NCBI GenBank assembly: GCA_021234155.1
Contig: JAJEKV010000064.1
Location: 4,900,001 to 4,964,000, forward strand
DNA length: 64,000 bases
Direction of reading: 5' to 3'
From: Isoetes taiwanensis
Lineage: Eukaryota > Streptophyta > Lycopodiopsida > Isoetales > Isoetaceae
Below are positions 9,581-23,800 of the stretch, one piece after another. Each line of letters starts with the position of its first letter. Position 1 is the stretch's first letter. The position numbers were made by a program, and so were the translations under genes. Under the pieces are notes generated by a model that saw nothing but the letters and a program-made list of their open reading frames with translations, did no database searches and had not been told where the DNA came from.

Positions 9581-11151
9581 TGTGACGTCCCCTACTCATA
9601 TACGGTGCACTCATCGTATACAAACAGGAGTTCATCCCCCATACCAGCTCCATACTGATACAGGGCCCTCCACGTATCACTGCAACCTTGATGAGTTCCA
9701 ATGGGAAGAATGAAGGGGTCATTTACCCGGTCTCCCTCAGGGCCTACCTAGCTGCGGAAGCGTAAACATGCATGTCAGTATACAACATCAACATCACATA
9801 ACCATCTCGAAGGATGGCTCATCACATATCTGCATAGACAAAGATCAGTACATCACATAGGGAAATCCTACCCAAGGCTCAGACTCAAAGGGGCTGACGG
9901 CTTGGGTCTCCAGAGGTCATTGCAGACAGAATTCATGGCAAATGGATTTGGCTGGCATAAGAACATGGCGTAGGGTAGTCCAATCCATCCGCCCCTCATG
10001 TGCACACTTTGCAGAGTAGGTTGAAAGGTGTTGGGACCGGACCGTAGCCTGCCAGGTACATAGCCGAAAAGGCTACTGCTGGAATGCATCTCCCCAGCCC
10101 TGATGAGGCAGGAGGAGAGTCGCCTCACCTCCAGGGACTTCCATGCCCAACACAGGTGACTAGAGGGCCACTGCCCTTATTCGACTTGAACCCAATGGAG
10201 AGTGACGCATCACTCCACGGGTGTCGAGCCCATGCCTTGCCCACACACAGTGGCAAGCCATTAGACCTAGTCCACAGGGATCCCCGGTAGGCTTTACACA
10301 CTAGAGGGATCGTTCTATGTTGGGACAAGTACCCCATTGTTCTGCCAATCTAGTCCCTCGACCCACAACCAGGTGTGGTTCTTGTACACAGGCCGAATTT
10401 ACAGTGCACTAAAGAGGCTAGCTAGGAGCATCAACTACTAGGCTTTAAGGTCTCTACCCCCCTTCCCAATACAATGAGTCCACAGAGATGCATCATCACA
10501 TACATATCACAGAAGAACTAAAGAAGAAGATTTAATCTAAATCACAGAGTTAGGTTCTTTAGTTATGGCTCGATATCTAGGGATCTAGATGGCTGCTATG
10601 GGCAAATCAATAGGCTAAACCTACTTATTCTATGTCCGGGAGGCGGTTTAGACTATTGATTTAGCAAAATACCTGATCCCTGGCTTGCTCCTCCTGCTCT
10701 AAACGCATCCATACTGCCGAATTGCTTGAAGATGACGCTAGAAAGGGAAACTGATGGCCTAGTCTGCTCAGACAGACTTTGGGAGGCGAGATTGGCTCTT
10801 GGATCAAGCAAAACAGAGCCTCAGAAGGCTGTGGACGAAAATGGAAAGTTAGGGTTTCCTATGCCTATATAGATTAAGGGTTAGGGCTAGGGTTTCCCAT
10901 TATTCCTTTAAGCACATGGGATAATTGGATGTGGCCCACTTGCCTTTATTAACTAGGTGGCATAAAGTGTACACATGGGTAAATGATAAATGTGCACATG
11001 AGTAAATGTGCACATAAATAAATGTACACACCTTGCAAGTTGCCCTCTAGGGTGCTACTTGCTTGGCTACACGTCAAACGGGATGGCGTGTACGCGTGAC
11101 GAGGCAGTATAGTATACATCTTAGGACCGTATACTGTGCTGGAACGTCACA
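9581..11151 (-). mobile_element. 5' LTR of element A
   Basis: Starts TGTGACGTTCCAGC at 11151 and ends GGGGACGTCACA at 9581 on the minus strand (about 1.57 kb, TG...CA). Long blocks match the LTR at 43702-45180: AGCTGCGGAAGCGT, GTAGCCTGCC, a GGGCCACTGCCC..TTCGACTTGAACC block and GATCCCCGGTAGGCTTTACA. It abuts LINE sequence at 11152, so the element may have inserted into that LINE. The TGTGTACAC-rich part near 10960-11030 is a simple repeat within the LTR. Confidence 0.85.
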
Positions 11152-12560
11152 GGCGCCCATCTCATGCATCACACAATCCAGCAACTCATATATGATGACA
11201 ATGTCAACCTTCTGGCCTATACTCCAGAGGACATGCAACGTCACCTGGATGCTCTTGACACTTTTTGCCAATTCACTGGCATGCGAGTTAACTTGGCCAA
11301 AACTAGGGTGCTACTGGTTCCCGTCAGCCAAGGCTTCTCATTCACTTACCAGGGACAAGATGTAGAGGTGGCTCCGACCTACAAGTATTTGGGGATCGAG
11401 TTCTCTGTTACCACCCACTGGGATGCTGCCATCAGGTTGAGGGTCACGGCGGGTTGCAAAGCACTATATGCCACAAGGTAGAGTTGTATGCCTGGGGCCA
11501 CCAATCACACACTTGTTTAGGGCCTTGGTCGAGCCGGTCCTCTTGTATAGGGCAGAAGTGTGGGATCCGGTGATATCCCTCAACACCTGGAATGACCTCG
11601 AGCAGGTGCAGAAAGCCTTCTTGGCACGAGCCCTTGGGGTAAAGTCCACAGTTCCATACCAGATCCTACTCAAGGAGACAGGTTTTCTACCCCTTCAACG
11701 GGCTGCATTGGAACGCCATATCATTTACTTCTAGAAGGTGGTCGGTATGGGCAATACACGTTTTCCCAACCTTGCTTTGGCCAAGGCGATGGGTCCCCAA
11801 CGCCTGAAAGCCTGCTGGAAGGATAAGCAAGCTCAGTGATTCTCACGCTGGGGTGTACAGGCAAACAGATGCGTACAGGTACGGACAAAGAAAGACCACA
11901 AGACACTTAAGCTGTACCTGGATGCTACTTTCCTTTGCAAGCTCTGGGATGCAGATGCTCTGACGCACGTTAAGCTGGCACACTATCAGCAGCAAGTCAA
12001 CCCTAGGCTCACGAGAGACCCACACCAGTACTTGTACACCCATTTGCCCATGAAGAAACGCAGACTCATAGCTTCCATTCGCACGGGTGCACATCGTCTC
12101 CGCATTGAGACAGGACGTTGGGCTCGGGACGCGCGGGAGGAAAGGTTTTGCCAGTGTTGCCACCAGGGCACCATTGAGGATGAATGTCATGCCCTCCAGA
12201 TCTGGCCAGCGTTTGCCCATATCCGAGAGCAGTATGTTCGATTACTAGTGCCTGGCCAACCGTTGCATGAGTTATTGAATACAACGTCAGTGGGTTTGTT
12301 GGGGTCATACCTTTAGGAGGTTATGGATGCACGGACTCAGTTGTGTCCTCTGGGACAGTATTGAACTATCTTATACAATTGTACAGCATGCTAGCATCCT
12401 TATTACTGCTAAGGTTTTTCCCTCGAAAACCCTTCGGAGGGGGGGATTAATTAACAAAGTGATACGCTTTGCTTGCTGCTCTCTTTTTGTTTGGGTCCCA
12501 TAGGCCAATTGGTCTCCCTGGACGATAAAAAATCTATTCTATTCTATTCCATTCTAAAAT
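11152..12560 (+). mobile_element. LINE 3' half: RT end and C-terminal zinc-like domain
   Basis: Plus-strand fragments of one non-LTR ORF2. IQQLIYDDNVNLLA (the family YADD box with Ala to Asp) is followed by HLDALDTFCQFTGMRVNLAK and KYLGIEF, both classic LINE RT motifs. Further on are EPVLLYRAEVWDP and, near 12050-12210, a C-terminal region with RLRIETGRW, CQCC and DECHAL, resembling the zinc-like end of jockey/CR1-group LINEs. Several frameshifts and stops make it dead. The 3' UTR ends in (TTCTA)n-type repeats at 12530-12556. The 5' half is missing where element A abuts. Clade assignment is tentative. Confidence 0.8.
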
Positions 12561-13526
12561 AAGGGCAAGAGAAGCACCCCCTTATATTTCTAGACAATGC
12601 TACTATTCATTGAGAACTTTCTAAGTTGGGAAGTAGCTAGCACTAGAGATGCTTATGTATGTTTGTTGATTAGTCAATGGCCATCAGGCAACATCTAGAA
12701 CATCCTAGAATGTCTTGATATAGGTGGATCATTAGCATCTTATAGAGCCAATAAAAACAAGGTGCTAACACATAAGGTTGCCCTCCATGGCCAGAGGATG
12801 AAGTGGCTTAAATCATACCTCAAAGTCATGTTTTCACAATCAAACAAAATTGCTACTTCAAAAGAATAGAATACTTGATATCATTGGCCTGAAGAAATCT
12901 TTAGTGCTCGATATGGAACAAGTATTGCAGAAGCATAAGGAATGGTAGAAGTATAGAAATGAGAGTAACTCCTTGAAGACCACCTCTAATCTATTTTTTG
13001 TGCTCGAGAGGAGGAAAACATGGAGCATTGTTGTGTGAAGATGTTGATGAGGATGAAGTTAAAGAAATAGTGTATGAATCACTCTCCCTTTATAATTATG
13101 ATTGTGCATATTCAAATATAAAAGATTTACAACTCTGATTTAGACCTTTTTACATTGCATCATATATGACGATATTTGTGACTCCAGAGCAAAAAATGCA
13201 ACACATAAAATATTGATTGTTTTTACATTGGAAGATGGATGTTGTTGTGTATCTCGGTCATAGAGCACCATCATTGCTTTTCGAGGAATGTAAAAACAGG
13301 GTAGGCGCAATTCTGCCGTGTCCGCCAGTCATGTGCTGACACTTGGCATATCTTCTTTTAAATAATGTTGGACACCTTTTTTTGTCACGGACGGCTGAGT
13401 TTTTACTGTGCATTCTGCCATTAAACAGTTTTCACACGATAGAATCGCGTTCAACACAGCTTTCACCCGACATTCTTGGCATTTTTCACCGCGCAGAATC
13501 GCCCCTACCCGATTTTCACGTTGCAC
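12561..13526. other. No recognisable gene
   Basis: AT-rich sequence with no convincing open frame or motif. A weak hAT-like flavour in some broken frames could not be supported. Confidence 0.4.
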
Positions 13527-13627
13527 GAACTACATCCCGGTCTAAATTCTGGGGTGTTAACAATGGCTCCGCGCTGCCGCGCGTCGGCATTGTTTCCACC
13601 CCGGAATTTAGACCGGGGTGTAGTTTC
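13527..13627. repeat. Foldback inverted repeat with about 40-bp arms
   Basis: The left arm (13527-13566, with CCCGGTCTAAATTC and GGGGTG) is the reverse complement of the right arm (13587-13627, with GAATTTAGACCGGGG), with about 20 bp of GC-rich loop between. A few arm mismatches show it is not recent. Probably a MITE/foldback element; no terminal duplication was recognised. Confidence 0.75.
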
Positions 13628-16600
13628 TGTATACGGATGTACCTTATCATCATTATTTAACAAAATAAAGATAGAAAGCTAGTAAATAACGACCCCACTA
13701 GAGGCATTTCAACTAAGATTCGTGGGCCTAAACTGAAGAAGCTGGGATTCATAGAGAGTTTTCGACTACTTATTTGTGATGGGGATTATCCATACAATTG
13801 CTCGATTTATCAGAAAATGGCATTGGGGGTTCCACATCTTCATAGACTGACAAGTATTCTCAACTTTGCACCGGTAATCTCGCGGAAAACTTTTATCAGG
13901 GGTTTTAACGGTGGAGTTAGGTGAGCTTGGAGCCTGTTACCGGAATCATACTGTCGATAGCAATCTGTGCGCAATCAATGCATTAGCAGCATTGGTGGTA
14001 AATTAAACAATGGAGCTGAGTGTGTCAATTGCACAATTTAGAATGCAATCCTAGGCATGAGAAAGCAGAATCAGGAATGCCAAGAAGCATAGGCTTCAAT
14101 AGTCTCACACGACCAAAGATGGGTGCTCATTCCCAATCTCGTTGACTAACACCCGGCCATGGATGGTTCAAACTTCCAAGCTCCTAATACATCGATATTT
14201 GAACAGGAAAAGCTATAAATTGCAAGAATCACACTTGCTAAATTTTCTATTGCCAGACCTCTGCCAAGAATTGGGCATGCTAGATTGAAATGCCATTCTT
14301 TAAAGGGAGAATGTAGGAAAGCTAAAATTCGTTGTTGCATTTGAAAGCTTTAACAGAGAATTAGGAATATCAAAGTTGCAGCAATAGAACTGTCATTTTA
14401 GAATCAAATAATATGTTCCACATAATACATATAGTTTTTCCTGCTGGGTTTGCCTTGCATGAACTGGATATATTGGATTTACGATCTGCCACAGGTTTTT
14501 CTTAATAAATCTTCGAGCTGCAAATGGAATTTGGACACCAGAGCTCCTCGGCCTAACTCACAGGAATGATACAATTAGGGCAAGATCAGTGTTTCTTGCA
14601 CAATCATTCTATCAAATTCGGCTACTACCCATCAATGGTAGACTTAGATATGCAGGCAATGATGTTTTTTACATAAAACTGATCACTGCCCCTCAAATTG
14701 GCTTTAAGATATTTATTTGCGGTTCTTTTCTTTTGGCCACAAAACTCGTGGATGGATTAAACAAACCCATGCATTTGCCACAGAGAAACTCTCTAATTCG
14801 GAGACATTTCGATGTTTCAATGCACAGGACTGCTGCCACTACTTGGCAGCATAGGAGAGCAATTCACACATCTCATTTGATTGGCTAACACTTTGCTAAA
14901 AATGTGTGCATGGACCAAGTTTACATCTTTGAAGATAATGTTTGCTGAAGACCTCTAGAAGAAGACCCAAGCAAGGACTCTCATTTGAACATCATGAAGA
15001 GGATAAAGGATTAAATTACATATGTGGAAGCTCAAAGTCAACATGAGAAGATTTTTAACAAGACCAAGTTTGGAAGACCCCTCAAAACAAGATATTTGTA
15101 AAATACAAGTTTTTGGCATGAATCATGTTTTGCCACACCCCTTGATTCCATCCATCTCATTTGCTTTACCCCATGTGCCTTCACCATCTCCCTAATCCAA
15201 GTTGGCCAAGATCTTTCTCCTAGTCATGAACAACTCACACACTCCATTGAAAATGGCCTCTTAATGGTCATAACACCACATTCTCTCTCTAAGAAACAAA
15301 ATAGAGAATGAAAGGTGTACATTCTCAACACAAAGCTTGCAAAGGCAAAAGTTGGTTTAGGCATTATCAAACTTTATAGATAGACGCATTGCACCCAAAT
15401 GACGGGCAAAAGTGCATTTATGACATGGAGATTAAAGGCCATGGGACAATATAAGCAACAAGTGGGCATCCAGAACTGTGAAGAGGACTTTTACGTCCAT
15501 GGAGATTACTAAGGACCATGGGACAATATAATGAACAAGGGCATTAAGTCCAAACCAAACAAGGCCGAGAAATAAAGTTAACAAGAGCATTTTGATTATC
15601 TAGACATAGCCAATCCAAGGATTAGAAGGCCAATGTTCTATGATTGCTACGCCCTCTCTGTTGTAAATAACCCATTTGATTTGCGGACGCGCTTTCTCTC
15701 ACCTTGCACAGCTTCTCCCTATAGCTACATAGCTGAATAGGGAACATATTTTCTTGCACTGAGAAAAGTAGTCACTCGGAAGTGGTTACCATGCTAAAGG
15801 ACGAGCCATGTACAGAGGAACCCTGATTTTTTTCTCTACAATTGGGAACCATATTTCTACAAAATACTTGTAGAACCCTTTTCAAGGAATTGGTAGAACA
15901 TTTTTGAAGAATAGACCGTTACCATACCAAATACTGCTTCTATATAAAACCACATTTTTACCTTCACAAGTGGAACATCAAACATGACTATTTGATGGTT
16001 AACGAAGCCCTAATATTCTTTGAAAGTTTGCAGCCTCGACTTTTTTGAATGCATTGAATACTTTATTTAAACTTAAGTAGAAACATATGGGTTCAAAATC
16101 TAAAACGATAAGGTTCAACGCACGCACGCACAAAATCTACGGCCCTGAGAAACCCATGTTTGAGATACATGCAAAACCAATTTATATGAGCAAGAATGTC
16201 ACACCCAATACACCTCTGAAATAGTCGAAAGTCATACAAATAAACTTTTTGCACCACTCAAAGATATCTGAGATATTCACTCTTGGCATGATTGTGCACA
16301 TTGATCAAGCACATATAAAATGTAGGACACGAGGAAAACCACTTCGGGTGTCTATTTAAGCACATGTAGGGACTAATTTGATGCAAACAAAATATCATTC
16401 TTTGGTCTAATAGCCATAAATGCAAGATAAATATGAGGGTATGATGTTCATTTTCTAAAGCTCAATTGATAATACGTATAGGTCCTACGTTGCCTTGATC
16501 ATAAACCCACCTAGTTCATGGTATAAATTACGGATCCCCTAGATCTTAGAATACTAAACTTACTTTGGCTATAGTTGCATGGAAATCCTCTAATTCTTAT

Positions 16601-16860
16601 TTAGACCTTGGCTAAACTTTCTAAAAAAATATAGACAAAATTTTAGCCAAACCTCTAAGATTGTAGAATTTTATTGAAATTATTGTAAGAATTGAACTAA
16701 AACTATTACAATCTGGCTAACGTAAGGAAAATGCCATGGAAACTTGTAGATGCTTTGGCAAAATATTGAAAACCCTTAAAAAATCTCATCTACAATTGGC
16801 TAAAACTTTCTATTTTTGAAAATTTTGTCTTATTGAAAATTGCTAAGACCCTAATGGTCA
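13628..16860. other. Intergenic, no recognisable gene
   Basis: About 3.2 kb with only short open frames and no identifiable protein motif or clear repeat. Probably degraded transposon sequence downstream of the CCDC96 gene. Confidence 0.4.
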
Positions 16861-17375
16861 AGACCAAATTTTAGCCGATTTCTTTGCATTCCTCGGCTAT
16901 GGAAGATGCTCTACATACAGTTCCGGTGGTGTCATCTTTAGTACCATCAGCTGCAGCTACTCTCCACGATGTTGCTTCTGCCTCTCATGCTTCTGAGGTT
17001 GTTATAGCTGATGGTCCTAATCTTCAGTGCACTAAAGAGTCATGGCAACAGGTCAATTGGAAGAAGGCAGCGAGGAAGAAGTCTGTTATGTCATGTCACG
17101 AGGCTATCATGCCTCATACTACTCAGTGGCAAGATAATTTGATGTCTGTTGATGATCATCTCGATGACGCAGAACATGATGATTGTGATGAGGCTATTAA
17201 ACGCCTCAAGGTGGCACAAGGAGTATGATTATACTCTTGCGTATGGGTGGTTTTGCTTAGTGGCCTATTTCATTCTCTAGATTTTGAGTCCCATGTCACA
17301 GACCTCTTGTATATATCTTGATTTTTCTTGATAATAAATTGTCATCCTTAAAAAAAAAAAGACCAAATTTTAGCC
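16861..17375 (+). mobile_element. Poly-A retroposon with 16-bp target duplication
   Basis: AGACCAAATTTTAGCC occurs at 16861-16876 and again at 17360-17375, immediately after an A-run at 17350-17360. The segment between is therefore a retroposed insertion of about 480 bp. It carries a 114-codon open frame (16884-17228) with WQQVNWKKAARKK and an acidic end, then a 3' UTR with AATAAA-like sequence before the A-run. It may be a 5'-truncated or internally deleted L1-type LINE, or a processed host transcript; the protein was not recognised. Confidence 0.75.
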
Positions 17376-17776
17376 AAATGGCGAAGAATAGCCACTAATT
17401 TTACACTGTGCGACCTATATGTCTCGATTATGAGATATCATGCACTTGTGTGAATAGCTGCAATGGCCTGACATCCGTGTACTTTGTAGTATAGAGGTCA
17501 GAGTAGGATTATTTTGCTCATTGTAATGAGTTTCTTAACCTTTTCTAAGTGACCAGTATCCCAAAGTGGGCACGCAAAGGATCATGTTAGGTCAACTAAT
17601 TTCAGGTCCCAATCACCATGTCATATCAAACGCAAAAATGTACTCTTCTCTGGGCAATTCTTTTGTAATTCAAAATCATTATAGCTCTACCAATCAATAT
17701 CCATGCACCTCAAAACTAATGGTATGACGCAAATACATCAATTCTCCTTCATTTATCAAAATAAAAGAGGGAGGGG

Positions 17777-17797
17777 TTTTTTTTTTTTTTTTTTTGA
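17777..17797. repeat. Poly-T/poly-A tract
   Basis: A run of about 20 T on the plus strand lies 30 bp beyond the CCDC96 stop codon. It could fall in the 3' UTR of that gene or mark an old retroposon tail. Confidence 0.6.
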
Positions 17798-17827
17798 TGA
17801 TAACAAGCAGCAACAACAACTTAAGTT

Positions 17828-20800
17828 TTATTGCAAAGCTGAAATACATCTCTTCCCAAGGGCTTGCCTTTTGATCCCCCATCTAGATCTAGATGTCTCA
17901 TTATCTATTCTCGACAATCCTAGAACACTAGAATCTGCAATTAAAGGAGTTTGTGATCTTCGTAAAACTTTAATTCGTTGGACGTGTGCAAAGTATTGGC
18001 CCTTCAAATCTTGAATTTGCTTTTCATAGGCTTCAACATTTTCCTTATGCATCTCAAGGTCATCCACCAATGCTGGATTTCCCACCTTAACAACATTGTC
18101 CTAAAGACAAAGTACACAAATGCACTTGTTAGTAAATACCACAAAATGCATGTTCTTTTTAGATATCTAAATTGTATGAGACGAAATTGGAATAAACCGT
18201 TGAGTGGCATCTACCCCCCTTATCTATATATTATATATATGTACTTCATACATCTTTGCGTGATCATTATGGGACTGTCTTATTATAGGCTTCGCAATAT
18301 GCTCCCTTTCCCCTTCAATAGATACAACTAATTTGCATCTTTTTAGAGGAATTGAAACACCATATCTCTACAAGTTCTTAGATAGGCAATCTCCAAACTT
18401 GTTATCTATCTCTGCATTTTTTTGCATCCTAGAACTACTCGACTTAGAATCTTGAAGCAATTGAAGATTAACGAAATTATTGTCCATCTTAGATTGAGCA
18501 AAATTAATTTTTCAAAGAAGACAAAACTGACAACCTGTTAATAGACGTACGAGTTTTCAATGCATTATAATTGCGCTAGGTAAGTGATTCTTAGTAACTT
18601 CCAATAAAGACCAACTAGCCTACGGGTCTATTTTGGCCAATTTCATGTAATTCTTTCCCTGTAAGATACCAAAACTGACTCATTACAACCTAAACACTAT
18701 GAATAAGTAAGTTCAAGTAAGTCTATGTTAGATACCCTTAATCTCGAAAAGTTAGAATTGGGCCCACCAGTAACACAAGATTTTGGGTGGAAAAAATACC
18801 AAAAATAGAAACTCTAAAAACTTTTATGTTAAGAAACATAGGAAACGCTTGGGTACATGTACTTTGGGGGGTACACTGTGCTTTTGTATTTCAAAACTAG
18901 GGTTCCAAAATTGGTCTTTGACTTTTGTTGACTTTTGGTCTTTGATGTGAGCGTGACGTTCGACAATGAATCCCTTTTTGGAGAGCGTTCATGTGCCTTG
19001 TTGTTTGCGGGACATTGGCAACTACAGCAGGCTTGTTTTTAAAATTTATAGCATAAAATGATTTCCAACACTGATAGAACTCTTGAGGCATGCCCCCCAT
19101 AAGGGAAGTAGAGTTATTATGATCAAAGAAATCATAGGAGACAATACAAGTAGAGGTTAAGAATTAAAGAAAATACAAAACCATTTAAGAGGCCGTTATG
19201 CTTATAAGGTGGAGTTCCCCAATTTCAAGAATGTACATGATGTATATCTAGACTATAATGGTGAATCTTCTGGATGTAGAAGTGCCTTTTACCTTCTAAT
19301 CTACGCAAACCCGCTATTAGCCATAGCCCTATCCCTAACCCAATCTTGATTGCTTTACATAGAGGTGTTGTTCCTCTTTTACCTTTAGTTTTACTATCTT
19401 CTCTGGTGGAAACCCCTTTTGCCTCTCATTTGTACCTTCTTTTTTATTTGAAGCATAATGTATTTTATTAATAAAAAAAATTAATACATAAAACAAGACT
19501 CGAGTACTCTTTCTTCTCCCAAATGATGCTATAAGGAAGAGTCGAGTACCATAAACCTCTTTCACCTTTTTCTCCCAAATAATACTATAAGGAAGATGCC
19601 TACTTTCATGAGACAACTCCTCTCTTTTACACTAACTTCTTACACTATATGTGCCTCTTACCATTTATATCAATGATCTAAGTCATATCTCTAGTCCTGA
19701 CCCTAGCTTATCCTGACGTGAACGTTAAAGTTAAATAGCAAGGGTTAACTTTAACCTGAACATACCCTACAACAAACTTAAACTTGACTCTAATCCTAAC
19801 CTAAATCTACCCTCTACTACAAACTTAAACTTGACCCTAATCCCAACCTACTTTCATACTCTAACTCTATAATAAATCCTAAGTAATGATCCTATACCAA
19901 GACATGTGTAAGATAAATGCTTTTCAAGGCAATGGGCTTCATCCTGATGCTCATGATGAGCGATTGCACCACCGCATATGAAAGTGGAGAAATAGACGAT
20001 GAAGCAACTTCAAGCATTGAAGGGGTGATGTGTCCAATACAACTATTACCCACGTGAAGTTGCCTGAAGCACGTCCAATAGGACATACAAACGTTTTTTA
20101 GCAAAAGCAAGCCAAGATGGCCTCCAACTCAATCAAGCAACATAAACCCTAATGTCGAGCAGTGCCAAGATTACAGGGACACCGAGCCACACTGGCCCAT
20201 TACATGAAGAAAGTTGTGAACCTGCTCAAGGAGCAACAAGAATAAAGACGCAAGAGCCATAATGTTATGGTCCAAGGCCTCCTTGAGGAGGTACAGGAGG
20301 ATCTTAGAGACAAGATTCAAATAATGGTCCTCTCCAAGATGAGGTTTCATGCTCCTGTGCATATTATCATGGCATGTCCTCTTGGCATTCAATGCCACAG
20401 CCAATCACGTATTGTGAAATTCACAGTGGCAGATGTAGTAGTCAGAGACGCCATACTCTGTCACAGAGTGAAGTTAAAAGACGTCTCTATGTATGTGGAT
20501 TATTATCTTACACTGCTACAGCAGGAATCATGCCGCCCAAAGCTTGCTCGCGTGAGGGACATAAGAAACACTAGTGACATCGTTGCACTGGTTTAGAGTA
20601 AGATAAAGATTTTCGTTCATCTACATATACTATGGCAGATATACAGTGTAGAAAGGAGGGACATCTGGATTATCTATTGATGTAACAATTGTCCCCGCTA
20701 CAGCTTTTGATGCAAGTATTGCTGCTGTTGTTGCTCCCTCAGGGTGCTTCTACTACTGCTACTACTTTTTCAATTCCTCAGGGTGCTGCTACTACTATTG

Positions 20801-23800
20801 CTACTTCTGCAACCCCTCGGGGTACTGTTATCACATCTTCTCTTGATGCAACTTCTCTAAGTGCTGCTATTGCAACTGCTCATATCACCATTTCCAAATA
20901 GAAATTGTGTCCTGGTCTATTGGAATGGGCTTTCCATGGCAAAATGGGAACGATCTCAACTCCATAGCCAATATGGACATTCTCCTTATGGCAACATGAG
21001 AACATGTTGTTCGGAGGATAATAGATTTGCCAGGTTATTAGCAATATTCCTTGTTCAATAATAGAACATGTAAGTGGGGACATGGCGGAATAAACTGCTA
21101 CTATAAGACAACATTAGCACCTTCAGTTTCCCTATACAAGGCATGCAAGCACAAAGGTTACATGTGAAACTTTTGGCCACACACATTTGCTGACGACAGG
21201 CCATCCCATCACATGATTCAAAAGACAGTTGCTTCAGATGTGCAATACCTTTGACTTGCTCATATGCAATGGTCTCGCACAATGGCCATCCTCCTCCTTC
21301 TACACTTGTCAGCAGGAGAATCAGAAGGGAGAGGATCCAGCATCGTAGATTGTGTGCCACCTTGTCACCCATCTATAGTTGGGAACCGACAACAGAGATG
21401 AAAATGTGAATTTAGATCATCAACCCCTCTTTTATGAGGTAGGTTAGCAACCTATACAGATCCATTACCAAGCTAACTTCCACATGCTTCATCATCTTCG
21501 TCTAGATTATGGCCAAGCAGAGTCTTATGCCCAACTGCTAGCAGAAGAGTGAATGGAAATTCTACAGCTTTCCACATTATAGCATCAGACAGACAAACTG
21601 GTCACAATCCTTCGGAATGTCATAAAATGATGCTTCAAAAGAAGTTGCACAAGAGGCTGTCATGTTCGGCGAGCTTTTCTTGAAACATGTAGTTTGATGC
21701 TCAATGCAAGGAGCTTAAATGCCGGCTTAGGTTGGTAATTGATCCCATTCTCAGAGAGTGCAAAGTCATATTCGTAGATGGGTGCACCCCTGCCATGTGA
21801 CTTTGTATCATTATCTCTAAATAAATAAAATCTTTTTTATCCCTCAAAAAAGGAAATTTTGCATAATAGTATGATAGACAAGGTCCAGACAAGGTGGATG
21901 CTATGTTTCAATTCAATTCTATCGTCGTTTATAGCAACAACTAATTTTATAGCATTCATAAGCAAAATTTTCACAAGGAGGATTAGTTTTAGATGAAGGA
22001 ATAAAATGGTTCAAATTTCTCAAATCGCTAGATTTCTTGCTAAACTTTGAAACAACCTAGAACTCTGCTAAATAAATATTTATACTTCAATTTTATGTGC
22101 TTCGAATACCCTCAAAGTTGAAGTCCATGGTTCAATAGACCAATACTAGACGAAATTAGACCATTTAAAAATGACAAGAGCTGCTACCTGAATTTTTGAC
22201 AGCTTAGAACGAAGAGATTTACATTTTGCTTTTGTATGATGTAATTCCTTGCGCTTCATTAGCAACTCATGGTCAACTGCCTCTAATGACTTGGATCGGA
22301 TCTATATTTAAGAAAGCATAAACCAAATTAAAAATCACAAAAGATGCATTTACACATAGGAATATAAAGAAAAGTAGGGGTCCAAATATAGAATACAGTA
22401 CTGATGCTAGGCAACTTTAAGCATATTAAATTATTAAATACTCCCAAATATGTCGTGTTATGAAAACTCAAAAAGAGCCCGATGAAAAATGAATCTGTAT
22501 CTAGGTTCAACCAAACATTTACATTTCCAATTATCTTCAACAACAACCAAATCTGAATTGTAACAATGTCTTATTATTTACATAGTATTTTCAAACACAA
22601 TATATAGACACCTTAATGAAACTAGATAAACTAACTTGATAGTTAAGGTCGTATTATTTCTTCGTACTTAACATATATTTCGAAGCAAAAGCGTATAAAC
22701 AAATCATATATGCCTCGAGGATGACATAGCTTTAAACATGTACTCGTCTGAGCAGGAGGACAAGGCATGTTAGGTTGGATGCAAATGAGTTGCATTTGGG
22801 TGTGCTTTACAGGTGGTGCTCTTATTATCACGAGAAGCGAAATAAAGTTTGCAGTAATAGTAGGAAACAATGCCACGTGCATTATTAAGCAAACTTAAAA
22901 GATTTTTTTTCAAAAATAACCCCACCTTGTATCTACATGGTATATACACGATGTGCTCCATATCGTGTAAATACCATAATTATATTGTAATATCGTAGCA
23001 TAAGAATACATTCTTTCTTCAATGTCTACATGTTTTTAAAGAAAAACGAAATTTATTTTAGTGATATGTATATGATACATTAAAAGGCCAAAAAAGCCCT
23101 GCATTATCCATTCACGTGTTATGTACAACTACGTAAACCATCACTTCATCAAAATTCCTGGATTTTTTGGTATTTGTTTACCTAAAAAATTTTGGGTTTC
23201 TAGCTTGTTGGCGGCTCCGCTTAGAGCACCGCCATTAAAATTCCTCATCATATTATAACTCTTTACCTAGACAAATTTACTGCTTACTGTTTAACTAATT
23301 ACTGGATACGAAATTTTAACCATCTTCAAATTTCGCCCTCTTTCACCTTATTTTTAAATAGCGAAAAACTCTGTTGACCTTGTGTCAATTTGCATGGGCG
23401 GCGCCGCCGCTCCCTCCTCTCCACTCAACGTTTTCCTCCTCTGCGTTTCTGCCCTTTTCCTCTGCGTTTCTGCCCTCCTCTGAGTATGCTGCTGTGTGCA
23501 TGCATCATATCATCTAATACTCGGTTGTTGATTTCAGGTTCATGAGGCGTGGTTTCTCTCCCTGTACAGTTGAGTCAATTCCCTTGGATAAGAGGAGGAA
23601 CATTGTGTTTCTGCCCGTTTCCTTCAGTGCCTTGGCAGAAAGTTTCTGCCTAAATCCGTTTCCTAAATCCGTTTCTGCCTAAATCCATTTCCTTCAGTGC
23701 CTTGGCAGAAATTTTCAGCCTAAATTCGGCTGGGCTTGGCAGATCCATGTCAAAATTGCCCGGAGTTTTTAGATTTGCAGAAACAAAGAGCTGGGCTTGG

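Larger units (their letters stand above)
8331..11151 (-). mobile_element. Ty3/gypsy 'element A', 5' end with LTR, PBS and histone cassette
   Basis: On the minus strand the order is LTR (11151-9581), primer binding site (9579-9568), a leader with a hairpin (9373-9305), an H3-like gene (9092-8540) and a second hairpin (8397-8331). The same order occurs in the element at 43702-64000. Recognisable sequence stops at about 8331; gag and pol are absent, so the copy is truncated. Confidence 0.8.
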
